Positions 21,011 through 30,335 of a stretch of 46,181 nt of DNA are shown here, piece by piece; positions within the stretch are counted from its first letter, which is position 1; every line of letters starts with the position of its first letter. The notes below the pieces were generated by a model. The model was given only the letters and a program-made list of their open reading frames with translations, had not been told where the DNA came from and did no database searches. The stretch covers positions 1 to 46,181 of the forward strand of contig JAJFHX010000039.1 in NCBI GenBank assembly GCA_021775425.1. The letters are read 5' to 3'. Position numbers and translations under genes: made by a program. Origin of the DNA: Hyphomicrobiales bacterium. Lineage in GTDB: Bacteria > Pseudomonadota > Alphaproteobacteria > Rhizobiales > HXMU1428-3.

Positions 21011-21550
21011 ATGAGGGTATTTTTGATGAAATTTGTCTGGATGTGTTTTCGTTTGAAGTCAACTGCATTGCTATTTGTTTCTGTGTTGTTGATGTCTTTT
21101 GTTGTGATGGGGGCAGATTTCAATTCTGATTTTGCAATTGGTAAAGCTCAGGCGCAGGATAAATCACGCATTCCGCAAATGACTATTTATCAGGCGATGC
21201 TAAAGGGAAATAAAGAGCGGGGCTGGATTTCATTTCGTAACTACGGGGGAAACCAGCTGGTTTATTTTACAGCTCTGCAAACGCTGCACTGCCGGTTGAA
21301 AGAAATCCGATATTCAATCAATTCCAAAGAGCTTGATAAGGTTTTTGAGCTTGTGAAATGTAACCCTCAAAATCCGTTTGCATTGCCGCCGGATGCCCCG
21401 ATTGGTGCGACGTTAATTCGTCTTCCTTCTGGTACAGCGAAAACCATCGCTGTTCAGGTTACATGGGAAGATGATCAGAAAAGCGAAATTGCTGTTTATG
21501 AACCTTGTAAGGATGTAGGTGACCAGACTTGTGCGTGGCCGCTGGAGTAG
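21011..21550 (+). CDS. Secreted four-cysteine protein of unknown function
   Basis: A 179-residue protein with a long N-terminal hydrophobic segment (about residues 16-34) and probable cleavage near KAQAQ. The mature part of about 130 residues has four cysteines (LHCRL, VKCNP, EPCKD, QTCAW), suggesting two disulfides, and a conserved-looking core (GWISFRNYGGNQLVYFTALQ). I do not recognise a named family. An in-frame ATG at codon 6 is an alternative start. It lies 119 bases after the cytochrome c gene on the same strand; a functional link is not shown. Confidence 0.75.
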   Translation: MRVFLMKFVWMCFRLKSTALLFVSVLLMSFVVMGADFNSDFAIGKAQAQDKSRIPQMTIYQAMLKGNKERGWISFRNYGGNQLVYFTALQTLHCRLKEIRYSINSKELDKVFELVKCNPQNPFALPPDAPIGATLIRLPSGTAKTIAVQVTWEDDQKSEIAVYEPCKDVGDQTCAWPLE

Positions 21551-21811
21551 GTTTTAATCCGTTAGATTTTGTTTGTGAGTATGTTCAGAATTCGGTGGCT
21601 ATACAGTGTGAATAAATATAAGCCGGGTGAGTAAGCATTTGATGAACTGATAGCTCATGCGGCTTTTTACCACCTTTCATTTTTTCTTTAAATAGTCAGG
21701 GTATGCTCTGAACAAGATTAACATGGTTGTTTTGATGGCCTTTGGCTTGTCAGAGGCAGTTTTTAGCCTATTTACAAAGTCCCCTATCAGAAAAATTTGA
21801 CCATTTTTGAG
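21551..21811. other. Intergenic region before the SulP gene
   Basis: Together with the hairpin that follows, about 300 bases separate the secreted-protein gene from the SulP gene. I see no open frame with a ribosome site, no tRNA and no recognisable riboswitch. The SulP promoter should be here. Confidence 0.35.
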
Positions 21812-21843
21812 CCGCGTGGATGAACTGCGCGCGGGTCTTTTTA
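21812..21843 (+). terminator. GC hairpin with T-tract between the secreted-protein and SulP genes
   Basis: Stem CCGCGTG (21812-21818) with CGCGCGG (21828-21834), one G-T pair, nine-base loop, then a G and TCTTTTTATT. It ends the upstream transcript or, being only 17 bases before the SulP start, could act as a leader attenuator. Confidence 0.65.
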
Positions 21844-21859
21844 TTACAGGATCAAGTCA

Positions 21860-23467
21860 TTGAACATTAAAGTTTCAAAATTAACGCGCGCAGATGTTTT
21901 TGCGCAGCTGAATAATTATTTAGGTGCTGAAGCGCTGACATTTTCGCGGTTGCAGATTGAAATTCTCTGCGGCTTGACGGTGGCGCTGGCGCTGGTGCCT
22001 GAAGCAGTGGCGTTTGCCTTTGTTGCAGGTGTCGAGCCGCTGGTCGGGCTATATGCGGCGTTTATCGTTGGGCTTATTACGGCGCTTTATGGTGGCAGAC
22101 CGGGGATGATTTCAGGTGCCACGGGTGCGCTTGCGGTTGTGATGGTTGAGCTTGTTGCGACGCATGGTGTTCAGTATCTGTTTGCGACTGTTGTGCTGAT
22201 GGGGATTTTACAGCTTCTGGCCGGGATTTTTCATCTTGGCAAATTTATTCGTATGGTGCCGCGGCCAGTGATGCTTGGCTTTGTAAACGGGTTGGCGATT
22301 GTTATTTTTCTGGCGCAGCTTTCTCAGTTTAAAGTTGCTGACGCAAACGGCGTGATGCAATGGATGAGCACAGATAAATTGCTGATTATGATGTCGCTGG
22401 TTTTTCTTACAATGTTTCTGATTTATCTGGTGCCGAAATTCACGAAAACAATACCGGCGCCACTGGTGGCGATTGGTATTGTCACTGCGATTGCGATATT
22501 TTTTAAACTTGATACCCGAACGGTGGGTGACCTGGCTGATATTGGGGCCGGGCTACCAGCATTTTCAATTCCGACTGTGCCGCTGACTTATGAAACTCTG
22601 AAAATTATCATACCTTATGCACTTATTCTGGCGGCGATCGGGTTGATTGAAAGTCTGCTGACGCTCAATCTGGTGAATGACCTGCTCGAAAAACGAGGCG
22701 GGGCTTCAAAAGAATGCGCGGCGCAGGGCATTGCTAATATTGTGACCGGTTTTTTCAGCGGCATGGGTGGCTGTGCGATGATCGGTCAGACGATGATTAA
22801 TGTATCGTCTGGCGGGCGCACGCGGATTTCCGGCATTGCCGCGGCGTTGTTTCTGCTTTCTTTCATTCTGTTTGCCTCGGGGTTGATTGAGCTTATTCCT
22901 CTTGCCGCTCTGGTCGGTGTGATGTTCATGGTGGTGATTGGCACTTTTGCGTGGGATACGTTCAAGATGCTGCCGAAAATACCATATACGGACGCCTTTG
23001 TTCTTATTCTGGTTTCGACGGTGACTGTCTTTACCGACCTTGCGATTGCTGTCGTTGTTGGAGTGATTGTCTCAGCGCTGGTGTTTGCGTGGGAAAGCGC
23101 CAAGCATATTCATGTGCGTTCATGCTTTCGTGACAATGGCGCGAAGGTTTATCACCTGACCGGGCAATTGTTTTTCTCTTCCGTTGCGGAATTTCAGGAA
23201 TATTTCACACCGAAAGATGACCCTGATGAAGTGATTATTGATTTTAAAAATGCGCGGGTTTGGGATCATTCTGCATTAGAGGCGATCGAAGCGCTTGCGG
23301 CCCGCTATGACGGGCGCGGCAAGAAGCTGATCGTCAGGCACCTTAGCAAGGACTGCCGGATGCTGCTTGAGCGCTCTGGCATGCTGATTGTCGATGAGCT
23401 TTCAGACGACCCGGTTTATGGCCTGGCAGTTGATTACGCTGATAAGTATGGAAGCGGGGCTCATTGA
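21860..23467 (+). CDS. SulP-family anion transporter with STAS domain
   Basis: A 535-residue inner-membrane transporter of the SLC26/SulP family, which move sulfate, bicarbonate or similar anions, often with Na+ or H+. Residues about 30-425 form the membrane domain with the family segments LVPEAVAFAFVAGVEPLVGLYAAF and FSGMGGCAMIGQTMINVSSGGRTRISG; residues about 430-530 are a cytoplasmic STAS domain (VYHLTGQLFFSSVAEF, VIIDFKNARVWDHSALEAIEAL). The start is a TTG at 21860 with AGGA nine bases upstream. Substrate cannot be told; SulP proteins of this subgroup include both sulfate and bicarbonate carriers. Confidence 0.95.
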   Translation: MNIKVSKLTRADVFAQLNNYLGAEALTFSRLQIEILCGLTVALALVPEAVAFAFVAGVEPLVGLYAAFIVGLITALYGGRPGMISGATGALAVVMVELVATHGVQYLFATVVLMGILQLLAGIFHLGKFIRMVPRPVMLGFVNGLAIVIFLAQLSQFKVADANGVMQWMSTDKLLIMMSLVFLTMFLIYLVPKFTKTIPAPLVAIGIVTAIAIFFKLDTRTVGDLADIGAGLPAFSIPTVPLTYETLKIIIPYALILAAIGLIESLLTLNLVNDLLEKRGGASKECAAQGIANIVTGFFSGMGGCAMIGQTMINVSSGGRTRISGIAAALFLLSFILFASGLIELIPLAALVGVMFMVVIGTFAWDTFKMLPKIPYTDAFVLILVSTVTVFTDLAIAVVVGVIVSALVFAWESAKHIHVRSCFRDNGAKVYHLTGQLFFSSVAEFQEYFTPKDDPDEVIIDFKNARVWDHSALEAIEALAARYDGRGKKLIVRHLSKDCRMLLERSGMLIVDELSDDPVYGLAVDYADKYGSGAH

Positions 23468-23485
23468 TATGTCTCACGGGCTAAT

Positions 23486-23620
23486 TCAAACGCTGAAGCG
23501 TTTGAGCCTCTGATTTTCTATGGCGCTTTAGATTGCCTACCTGCAACCGCACTATGTGCGGCTCAACGCGCCGGGCTGTGCTGGCGCTTCGCCATGTGCG
23601 CTAGCCCCTAAGGGGCTAGC
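23486..23620. repeat. Cluster of four palindromes between convergent genes
   Basis: Four separate inverted repeats occur in 135 bases: TCAAACGCT/AGCGTTTGA (23486-23505), CCGCAC/GTGCGG (23547-23561), TGGCG/CGCCA (23582-23594) and a perfect ten-base arm pair GCTAGCCCCT/AGGGGCTAGC with one central base (23600-23620). The GC content is higher than the flanks. It may be a REP/BIME-like mosaic element or a bidirectional terminator for the SulP gene and the ABC exporter; only one copy is in the window. Confidence 0.7.
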
Positions 23621-23712
23621 TCCCTTCTTCGTATTGCTGTGAATGTTGTTTTATTTTGCCATGCGGTTTTTGCAATTTGATTGCAGTGATTGCCTTCATA
23701 GTTATCATTCAC

Positions 23713-24474
23713 TCATGTCTTCAACTGATAGCCTGATCTGAAGATCCACCAGACGATGGCGAGGAAGATGGCCAGGGTCAGGGAGATCATGGCGAGGCTG
23801 AAGGCTATGTCGACGTCGGCGATTTCATAGAAGCTCCAGCGGAAACCACTGATCAGATAAACAACCGGGTTGAATAGTGTCACCGTTTGCCAGAAGGGTG
23901 GCAGCATGTTGATTGAGTAAAACGTGCCGCCTAAAAAGACCAATGGCGTGATGACCAGCAGCGGGATGATCTGTAATTTTTCAAACCCTGTCGCCCAGAC
24001 GCCGATGATGAAGCCGAACAGGCTGAAGGTGAGGGCGGTCAGGGTCATGAAAAACAGCATGATAAACGGGTGTTTGATTTCCAGCGGCACGAAGAGGGCG
24101 GCTGTTGCCAGAATGATGATGCCGAGGATCAGTGATTTTGTGGTTGCTGCACCAACATAGCCCAGGACGATTTCAAGTGGTGAAATCGGGGCTGAAAGAA
24201 TTTCATAAATTGTGCCAGTGAATTTGGGGAAGAAAATACCGAATGAGGCATTGGCAATGCTTTGGGTCAACAGCGACAACATAATGAGGCCGGGTACGAT
24301 AAAGGCGCCATAAGAAACGCCGTCTATCTCAGTGATACGTGAGCCGATGGCTGAGCCGAAAACAACGAAATAAAGCGCCGTTGAAATGACGGGAGAAGCG
24401 ATGCTCTGGCCGATGGTTCTGAAGGCGCGGGCCATTTCATATTTATATATGGCGATGATGGCGTGACTATTCAT
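23713..24474 (-). CDS. ABC-2 type exporter permease (YadH-like)
   Basis: A 253-residue inner-membrane permease of the ABC-2 family with about six helices. The segment [23 protein letters not shown] and the [25 protein letters not shown] segment are typical of the YadH/NodJ-like group, which exports polysaccharides, lipids or drugs. It overlaps the upstream ATPase gene by eight bases, so the two are translated together and probably form one transporter. Substrate is unknown. Confidence 0.93.
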   Translation of the reverse strand: MNSHAIIAIYKYEMARAFRTIGQSIASPVISTALYFVVFGSAIGSRITEIDGVSYGAFIVPGLIMLSLLTQSIANASFGIFFPKFTGTIYEILSAPISPLEIVLGYVGAATTKSLILGIIILATAALFVPLEIKHPFIMLFFMTLTALTFSLFGFIIGVWATGFEKLQIIPLLVITPLVFLGGTFYSINMLPPFWQTVTLFNPVVYLISGFRWSFYEIADVDIAFSLAMISLTLAIFLAIVWWIFRSGYQLKT

Positions 24475-25396
24475 GATTTTTTTTCACCAGTTCTACAAAG
24501 ATTTCTTCTAACGAGCTTTGTTTTGTGTTGAGGTCTTTGAATTTGATGCCGCATTCACTGACAGCGTTTAGCATGGTTGTGATGCCGGTGCGTTCGCTTT
24601 GGGTGTCATAGGTATATTTCAGGCGTGTGCCTTCCTCGATTAGTTCAAGGTCAAACTCGTTCAGATTATCGGGGAGCTGGTCATGTGTTTCCTGGAGTTC
24701 AAGATAAAGCTCTTTTTTACCGAGCTTTTGCATCAGCTCGGATTTTTCTTCAACCAGAATGATTTCCCCATTATTGATCACACCGATGCGATCTGCCATT
24801 TCTTCGGCTTCTTCGATGTAGTGCGTGGTGAGGATGATGGTGACGCCATTGGCGCGCAATTCCCTGACCATTTGCCACATGTCTTTACGCAGCTCGACAT
24901 CCACACCGGCCGTTGGTTCATCAAGAAATAGAATTTGTGGTTCATGGGACAAGGCTTTTGCGATCAGTACACGCCGTTTCATGCCGCCTGACAATGTCAT
25001 CAGCATGTTGTCCTTTTTATCCCAGAGGCTGAGATCTTTGAGGACCTTTTCAATATGGGCAGGGTCTGGTGCCTTGCCGAACAACCCTCTTGAGAATGAA
25101 ACTGTGCTCCAGACACTTTCAAAGGCGTCTGTTGTCAGTTCCTGGGGGACAAGACCGATTAGTGCTCTGGTTTCGCGGTAGTCTTTTATGATGTCGTGCC
25201 CATTGACGGTGACTGTGCCGCTTGTTGGGTTCACAATGCCGCAGATGGCGCTGATCAAAGTGGTTTTGCCGGCACCGTTAGGGCCTAGCAGCGCGAAAAT
25301 CTCACCTTCTTTGATGGTGAGATTGATGTTGTTTAGAGCTTTGAAGCCGCCCCCGTAAACTTTGGAGAGGTTCTCAATCTGAATCATTTTTTTCAT
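24467..25396 (-). CDS. ABC exporter ATP-binding protein (YadG-like)
   Basis: A 309-residue ATPase partner of the permease. Walker A is GPNGAGKTT, the signature is LSGGMKRR, Walker [13 protein letters not shown], and the switch His is in [17 protein letters not shown]; a C-terminal extension of about 90 residues is typical of the YadG/CcmA group. The ATG at 25396 ([10 protein letters not shown]) was preferred; a TTG at 25432 is in frame, but its AGG is too close. The gene diverges from acuR, so the AcuR site at 25513 could also influence it. Confidence 0.93.
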   Translation of the reverse strand: MKKMIQIENLSKVYGGGFKALNNINLTIKEGEIFALLGPNGAGKTTLISAICGIVNPTSGTVTVNGHDIIKDYRETRALIGLVPQELTTDAFESVWSTVSFSRGLFGKAPDPAHIEKVLKDLSLWDKKDNMLMTLSGGMKRRVLIAKALSHEPQILFLDEPTAGVDVELRKDMWQMVRELRANGVTIILTTHYIEEAEEMADRIGVINNGEIILVEEKSELMQKLGKKELYLELQETHDQLPDNLNEFDLELIEEGTRLKYTYDTQSERTGITTMLNAVSECGIKFKDLNTKQSSLEEIFVELVKKNHE

Positions 25397-25502
25397 AGCG
25401 GGGACTGTAGTTTGAGGGGTGAAATAGATCAAGCCTTTTCATTTGCAAGTCACTTGTTTTTTAACAGTGATGCTGTTGTATTTGGGAAATGTGACATATT
25501 GA

Positions 25503-25531
25503 TTGCAATTACTAGACGGTCGGTCTATATT
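25503..25531 (+). promoter_or_regulatory. acuR promoter with operator in the spacer
   Basis: -35 box TTGCAA (25503-25508) and -10 box TATATT (25526-25531) are 17 bases apart. The spacer contains the palindrome TAGACGGTCGGTCTA (25513-25527). A nearly identical palindrome lies before acuI (26212-26226), so the common arms TAGAC/GTCTA are the likely AcuR site, placed to block polymerase. Confidence 0.85.
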
Positions 25532-25547
25532 TATTCTATGAACTACA

Positions 25548-26204
25548 ATGTTACAGGTTGAAATTGTGCAGGACCAGACAGCAAAACGACAGCGTCGCGG
25601 ACGACCACCGAAAATTGAAGGCGGTGGCACTACGAAAGCGCGGCTTATTCATGCCGGGCTGGCGCTGATGACGGAAAAGGGGTTTAGCTCAACCGGGCTT
25701 GAAGATGTTTTGTCTCAGGTTGGTGTGCCGAAGGGGTCTTTCTATTATTATTTTGACAGCAAGGAAGCTTTTGGCAAAGTTCTGATTGAGGAATATGGGC
25801 TTTATTTTTCAAAAATGCTGGATGAATGCTTTTTGGATGAAAGTTATGCTCCGTTGGTCAGATTTGAAAATCTAATCACTAAGTTGCGGAATAATATGAT
25901 TAAATATGATTTTCAGCGCGGCTGTCTGATTGGAAATCTCGGGCAGGAGATGATGGTTATTCCGGCTTCCTTCCGCCAGCAGTTGATTGATGTGTTTTAT
26001 GACTGGCAGCAACGAACTTCATTGCTTTTTGAAAAAGCTAAAACTGCCGGCGAGCTGCCTCAGTCAGTTGACTGCAAGGCTATGGCAGAGTTGTTCTGGA
26101 TTGGTTGGGAGGGGGCGATTTTGCGGGCTAAACTTGAACGCAATGCAGCCACTCTGGATCGTTTTGCCATGCATTTTTTATATCAGATGAAACAGGGTCA
26201 TTAA
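25548..26204 (+). CDS. acuR: TetR-family repressor, AcuR-like
   Basis: A 218-residue TetR regulator. After a basic arm (RRGRPPK) comes the helix-turn-helix (STGLEDVLSQVGVPKGSFYYYFDSKEAFG), and the C-terminal ligand domain contains RGCLIGNLGQEM and FWIGWEGAILRAKLER, both characteristic of AcuR, the acrylate-responsive repressor of Rhodobacter. It is 37 bases ahead of acuI and flanked by two copies of one palindrome, consistent with self-control and control of acuI. The ATG at 25548 has no ribosome site and lies close to the predicted transcript start; an in-frame GTG at 25566 with AGG eight bases upstream may be the true start. Confidence 0.88.
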   Translation: MLQVEIVQDQTAKRQRRGRPPKIEGGGTTKARLIHAGLALMTEKGFSSTGLEDVLSQVGVPKGSFYYYFDSKEAFGKVLIEEYGLYFSKMLDECFLDESYAPLVRFENLITKLRNNMIKYDFQRGCLIGNLGQEMMVIPASFRQQLIDVFYDWQQRTSLLFEKAKTAGELPQSVDCKAMAELFWIGWEGAILRAKLERNAATLDRFAMHFLYQMKQGH

Positions 26205-26211
26205 TTAATTA

Positions 26212-26226
26212 TAGACGATCAGTCTA
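26212..26226 (+). promoter_or_regulatory. Second AcuR-type operator, before acuI
   Basis: Palindrome TAGACGATCAGTCTA, 13 of 15 bases identical to the operator at 25513-25527. It lies between the acuR stop and the acuI ribosome site (AAGGAG, 26229-26234) and would give acuI separate repression. Confidence 0.85.
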
Positions 26227-26241
26227 AATAAGGAGTTATTT

Positions 26242-27225
26242 ATGTTTAATGCGATCATGATTGAAAAAGATGAAGCGGGGCAAACGGTTGGTTTGCAATC
26301 TGTTGAAGAAAGCGCGTTGCCTGATGGTGATGTGCTGGTGGATGTTGATTATTCAACCATCAATTATAAAGATGCGCTGGCGATCACCAATTCAGCGCCG
26401 ATTGTGCGGTCTTATCCGCTGGTGCCGGGGATTGATTTTGCGGGGACTGTTTCCTCATCAAACCATGCTGATTATAAAGCGGGTGACAAGGTCATTCTGA
26501 ATGGCTGGGGTGTTGGTGAGCAATATTGGGGCGGGCTGGCGCAAAAGGCGAAAGTTAATGGTGATTTTCTTGTGCCTCTTCCTTCCGGTTTTACAACACG
26601 CCAGGCCATGGCGATTGGCACTGCCGGATACACAGCGATGCTTTGTGTGTTGGCTTTAGAGGACCATGGGGTGACACCTGACAAGGGTGAGATTGTTGTG
26701 ACCGGGGCTTCTGGCGGCGTTGGTTCAGTGGCGATCGCGACATTGGGCAAGCTTGGTTATAAGGTTGTGGCTGTGACTGGTAAACCGGATGAAAGTCAGT
26801 ATCTGCTTGATCTTGGGGCGGCTGAAATTCTTGACCGGGCCACACTTTCTGAACCGGGGCGTCCACTTGCAAAAGAGCGCTGGGCCGGGGCGGTTGACAC
26901 TGTTGGCAGTCATATTCTGGCGAATATCTGTGCTTCGACCAAATATAACGGCGTTGTGACGGCGTGTGGTCTCGCGGCGGGGATGGATTTGCCGCTGACT
27001 GTGATGCCATTTATTCTGCGCGGGGTTTGTTTGCAGGGTGTTGAAAGTGTTGTTTGCCCGAAAGAGCGCCGTGTTCTGGCGTGGAACAGACTGGCTGCTG
27101 ACCTTGACGCTGAAAAGCTATCTTCAATGGTGAATGAGATTGGTTTATCAGAGGTGATTGATGCGGCGCCGAAGCTGATGAACGGGACACTTCGCGGTAG
27201 ATACATGGTTGATGTGAACCGTTAA
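26242..27225 (+). CDS. acuI: Acryloyl-CoA reductase, AcuI/YhdH family
   Basis: A 327-residue medium-chain reductase of the AcuI/YhdH group, which reduces toxic acryloyl-CoA to propionyl-CoA with NADPH. Family segments are clear: [26 protein letters not shown], the nucleotide loop [24 protein letters not shown] and [11 protein letters not shown]. No zinc ligands of classical alcohol dehydrogenases are present, as expected. It follows acuR and its own operator. In marine bacteria this gene handles acrylate from DMSP or 3-hydroxypropionate; no DMSP lyase is in this window, so the source of substrate is open. Confidence 0.93.
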   Translation: MFNAIMIEKDEAGQTVGLQSVEESALPDGDVLVDVDYSTINYKDALAITNSAPIVRSYPLVPGIDFAGTVSSSNHADYKAGDKVILNGWGVGEQYWGGLAQKAKVNGDFLVPLPSGFTTRQAMAIGTAGYTAMLCVLALEDHGVTPDKGEIVVTGASGGVGSVAIATLGKLGYKVVAVTGKPDESQYLLDLGAAEILDRATLSEPGRPLAKERWAGAVDTVGSHILANICASTKYNGVVTACGLAAGMDLPLTVMPFILRGVCLQGVESVVCPKERRVLAWNRLAADLDAEKLSSMVNEIGLSEVIDAAPKLMNGTLRGRYMVDVNR

Positions 27226-27284
27226 ATTGCGGTTCGGTTTTATCTTCAAAAAAAGCCGGAGTTTACCTAGCTAATTGTATTTGT

Positions 27285-27329
27285 GTGAGAAATACTTACA
27301 GATTGAAATAAGTATTTCTCACTTTTTTT
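27285..27329 (+). terminator. Strong terminator after acuI
   Basis: A perfect 14-base-pair stem (27285-27298 with 27309-27322), ten-base loop and seven T residues. It separates the acuRI unit from the AEC transporter gene. Confidence 0.96.
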
Positions 27330-27431
27330 CTGCTGCTGGCTCTATTATTGATAATTGATAGTCAGATTTTCAGGTCGATAGATTGGGATTTTTCCAACTA
27401 TGACCATTCACCAAATTAGGTTTACTCAAAA

Positions 27432-28385
27432 ATGCTTTCTGTATCGCTGTTGGCGCTTTGTCCTGTTGCCCTTCTGATTGCGCTTGGCGTTTATATGAAA
27501 CAGACAACGTTTCAGGAAGATCTGTTCTGGCGGGGTATGGAGCGGCTTTGTTATTATGTGCTGCTTCCTTCTTTGATTATTTATAGCCTGACTTCAGCTG
27601 ATTTTGGTGAGCTGGAGTTGTTTAATTTTTCTATGGCTCTGATTGTCTCAACTTTGCTGATTGCGGTTTTGCTGATTGTTCTGCGCTATTTTTTCGCGAT
27701 TGGGGGGGATGGGCCGACATTCACGTCTGTGTTTCAGGGTGGCATTCGATATAATAATTATGTCGGGCTCTCTGTTGCTTCGACATTGTTTGGACAGACG
27801 GGTGTTACGCTGGTGATTGTGGCCAATGCGGTGCTGGTGCCAATCATCAATATCATCTGCATTCTGGTGTTTGCGCATTATTGTTCGACGAAATCTTCAT
27901 TTTGGGGGGTGATGAAGCAGATTGTTCTCAACCCGCTGGTATCCAGCTGTGTGATTGGCAGCCTGATGCAGATTATGGGTGTGCAGTTTCCTGACATTAT
28001 CAATTCTATGATGCATTCTCTTGGGCGGGCGGCATTGCCGCTTGGTTTGTTATGCATCGGGGCGGCGCTTCAGCTGAATTCAATTAAAGGTGAGTTTGCT
28101 CCTATTCTTGTTGCCTCTGGTATGAAGTTGATATTATTGCCGCTTGTAGCGTTGATTGTGCTTTCTTCTTTTGGTCTTGATGGGCCGGAACTGGTGGTTG
28201 GATTGCTGATGCTGGTGCTGCCAACGGCGACGTCTTCTTATATTCTCTCTCGTCAGTTGAATGGTAATGCGCATCTGATGGCGGGGATTATTGCCATTCA
28301 GACCATAACGGCGATGGTGACCATTCCGATTGTTCTGACTTTGGGAGAATTTCTCAATACCAGTGCTCTGGCGCTTGGTCAGTAG
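27432..28385 (+). CDS. AEC-family transporter (auxin efflux carrier type)
   Basis: A 317-residue inner-membrane protein with about ten helices of the AEC/BASS-related fold. The N-terminal LPSLIIYSLTSADF and the central FQGGIRYNNYVGLSVAS segments are family-typical, and the second half repeats the fold (LPLGLLCIGAALQLNSI, MLVLPTATSSYILSRQL). Bacterial members transport malonate, malate or other small organic acids; the substrate is unknown. It begins a separate unit after the acuI terminator. A link to organic acid use next to acuRI is conceivable but unproven. Confidence 0.9.
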   Translation: MLSVSLLALCPVALLIALGVYMKQTTFQEDLFWRGMERLCYYVLLPSLIIYSLTSADFGELELFNFSMALIVSTLLIAVLLIVLRYFFAIGGDGPTFTSVFQGGIRYNNYVGLSVASTLFGQTGVTLVIVANAVLVPIINIICILVFAHYCSTKSSFWGVMKQIVLNPLVSSCVIGSLMQIMGVQFPDIINSMMHSLGRAALPLGLLCIGAALQLNSIKGEFAPILVASGMKLILLPLVALIVLSSFGLDGPELVVGLLMLVLPTATSSYILSRQLNGNAHLMAGIIAIQTITAMVTIPIVLTLGEFLNTSALALGQ

Positions 28386-28567
28386 GCTGAGCCAAAGACC
28401 TTACCCAGTGAGTAGCTGTTTCAGGCAAGTTGTGGATGTTTCCCACTCAAACCAGCTTTTAAAGAACTGCTTGCATAATAATTGAGCATTGCTCCTGATG
28501 ATTTTGTTTGCTACCAAATCTTTTAAAAATAAGAAGACTTTTATTCTGGTATCTGAAAGGGGATTTT

Positions 28568-29209
28568 ATGGGCAGTAAGCAGATTGAACTCTATTATTCT
28601 TACCGCAGCGGGTATTCCTACCTGGCTGTTCAGCGACTGATTGGCTGGGTGAGGGAGAATGATATTGACCTGCAAATTCGCCCTGTGTTTCCGCTTGCTT
28701 TAAGGGAGCCGGACATTATCCAGAATAGTGATCCGTTACGGCGGCCCTATATGCTGCTTGACTGCATTCGGCTGGCTGAGTTTTATGAAATTCCGTTCCG
28801 CTGGGCTAACCCTGACCCGGTTGTTGTTCATTATGACCCTATTCAAATTGCCAGTGAGCAGCCATTTATCTACCGTCTGACGAGGCTGGCGATGTTGGCG
28901 GCTGTCAGGAATAAATCGTTAGAGTTTACGCTTGAAGTCGGCGCTTTGCTTTGGAATGGTGAGGTTGATGACTGGTCTGAGGGGGACCACCTGAAACTTG
29001 CTGTTGCACGAGCTGGGCTTGACCTTGATGAAATGGATGAACAAATTGTTTCCCATCAGGAAACGCTCGATAAACAGCTTGATGTAAACCAGAAAGAACA
29101 GCGCGGGGCGGGGCACTGGGGTGTGCCGTTGATGGTATTTAATGATGAGCCATTTTGGGGGCAGGACAGGATTTCTCTGTTGCAGTGGCGCATTAAGAAT
29201 AGTGACTGA
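28568..29209 (+). CDS. DsbA/GST-kappa-like protein, HCCA isomerase family
   Basis: A 213-residue cytoplasmic protein of the 2-hydroxychromene-2-carboxylate isomerase group, a thioredoxin fold with an inserted helical domain. The N-terminal YYSYRSGYSYLA has serine in place of the CxxC of true DsbA, as in glutathione-using isomerases, and the C-terminal GVPLMVFNDEPFWGQDRISLLQW is the family signature. The start at 28568 has an AAAGGGGA site eight bases upstream; upstream in-frame codons to 28508 lack one. Its substrate is unknown, and no aromatic-degradation genes are nearby. Confidence 0.85.
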   Translation: MGSKQIELYYSYRSGYSYLAVQRLIGWVRENDIDLQIRPVFPLALREPDIIQNSDPLRRPYMLLDCIRLAEFYEIPFRWANPDPVVVHYDPIQIASEQPFIYRLTRLAMLAAVRNKSLEFTLEVGALLWNGEVDDWSEGDHLKLAVARAGLDLDEMDEQIVSHQETLDKQLDVNQKEQRGAGHWGVPLMVFNDEPFWGQDRISLLQWRIKNSD

Positions 29210-29255
29210 ACAGGGACAGCCATTTGGCCTTGGGGCATGCAGTTTTGAGGCATTG

Positions 29256-29282
29256 CTGTTTCTCCATGATAACGAGAAACAG
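29256..29282 (+). promoter_or_regulatory. Inverted repeat just before the denD-like ribosome site
   Basis: Nine-base arms CTGTTTCTC (29256-29264) and GAGAAACAG (29274-29282) flank nine bases. It lies about ten bases before the AGGAA ribosome site. It may be a repressor operator or an RNA hairpin; there is no T-tract, so it is not a terminator. Confidence 0.55.
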
Positions 29283-29302
29283 TGCAAGAACAGGAAAATA
29301 AA

Positions 29303-30304
29303 ATGCATATCATGATTATTGGCGGGGCGGGTATGCTTGGGCAGAAGCTTGCCAGTGCAATTTTAGCTAATGGTGAACCGCTTACGACCGGTTGTAAGAA
29401 ACTGACCCTGGTTGATATTGTTGAGCCTGATGTTGCACTGATAAAAAGTGGCTCTATTTGCGAAGGGATTGAGATTGAGACGATCACGGGTGATTTTTCT
29501 GATGGGCTGAGATTGTCTCAGATAGCTTCAGAGCGGCCTGATGTTATCTATCATCTGGCGGCGGTTGTATCTGGTGAAGCTGAGGCGAATTTTGACAAGG
29601 GCTATGAGGCGAATGTCAAAGCGAGCTGGGGATTGCTTGAAGCTTTACGGGCTGAGCATGAGGCCAGCTTAGGGGGGTATTGCCCGCGGGTGGTTTTTAG
29701 TTCTTCACTAGCCGTTTATGGCCCGCCGTTCCCGGATGTTGTTGGTGAAGAATTTTATTTGCGCCCGGCTTCATGTTATGGGACGCAAAAGGCGATGGTT
29801 GAGCTGCTGGTCTCTGACTATTCGCGGCGCGGGTTTATTGATGGGATTTCAGTTCGTTTGCCAACGATTGTGGTGAGGCCAGGGCGACCAAATGCGGCGG
29901 CTTCGAGTTTTCTTTCTTCGATCATCCGTGAGCCGTTAAAGGGTGAAAAAACAATATTGCCGGTTTCTCCTTCTTCTGTTGTCTGGGTCAGCTCACCTAA
30001 GGTGACGATAGAGAACTTTGTCAGAACGGGATTGCTTTCAGCTAAAGAGACTGCTGAAACGCGGGTGATGAACCTGCCGGGGCTTAAAGTTTCTGTTGGT
30101 GAAATGATTGATGGTTTGAAGGAAGTTGGTGGCAGTGAACTTGCTGAGCTGATTGTTCCTGAGACAGACGAGGTTGTCTCTAAGATTGTGCTTTCATGGC
30201 CTTCACAATTTGTGACGGAGAGAGCCGTGCAACTGGGGCTTATCGGTGACGTGGATTTTGTCTCCATAGTGCGGCAGCATGTTGAAGAGACTTCTGCTCA
30301 ATAA
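29303..30304 (+). CDS. NAD-dependent epimerase/dehydratase, DenD-like
   Basis: A 333-residue extended SDR protein with the NAD loop GGAGMLG (residues 7-13) and active-site YGTQK in SCYGTQKAMVELLVSDYSRRGF. The remaining core (RLPTIVVRPGRPNAAASSFLSSIIREPLKGE, then NLPGLKVSVGEM) closely follows D-erythronate dehydrogenase DenD, which oxidises D-erythronate at C2. The usual partner genes for the four-carbon acid pathway (kinase, decarboxylase, isomerase) are absent here, so the substrate is uncertain. ATG 29303 has AGGAA upstream; a GTG at 29282 is in frame. Confidence 0.83.
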   Translation: MHIMIIGGAGMLGQKLASAILANGEPLTTGCKKLTLVDIVEPDVALIKSGSICEGIEIETITGDFSDGLRLSQIASERPDVIYHLAAVVSGEAEANFDKGYEANVKASWGLLEALRAEHEASLGGYCPRVVFSSSLAVYGPPFPDVVGEEFYLRPASCYGTQKAMVELLVSDYSRRGFIDGISVRLPTIVVRPGRPNAAASSFLSSIIREPLKGEKTILPVSPSSVVWVSSPKVTIENFVRTGLLSAKETAETRVMNLPGLKVSVGEMIDGLKEVGGSELAELIVPETDEVVSKIVLSWPSQFVTERAVQLGLIGDVDFVSIVRQHVEETSAQ

Positions 30305-30335
30305 TCTACTGGTCAATAATCTTCTGGCTTGATAG

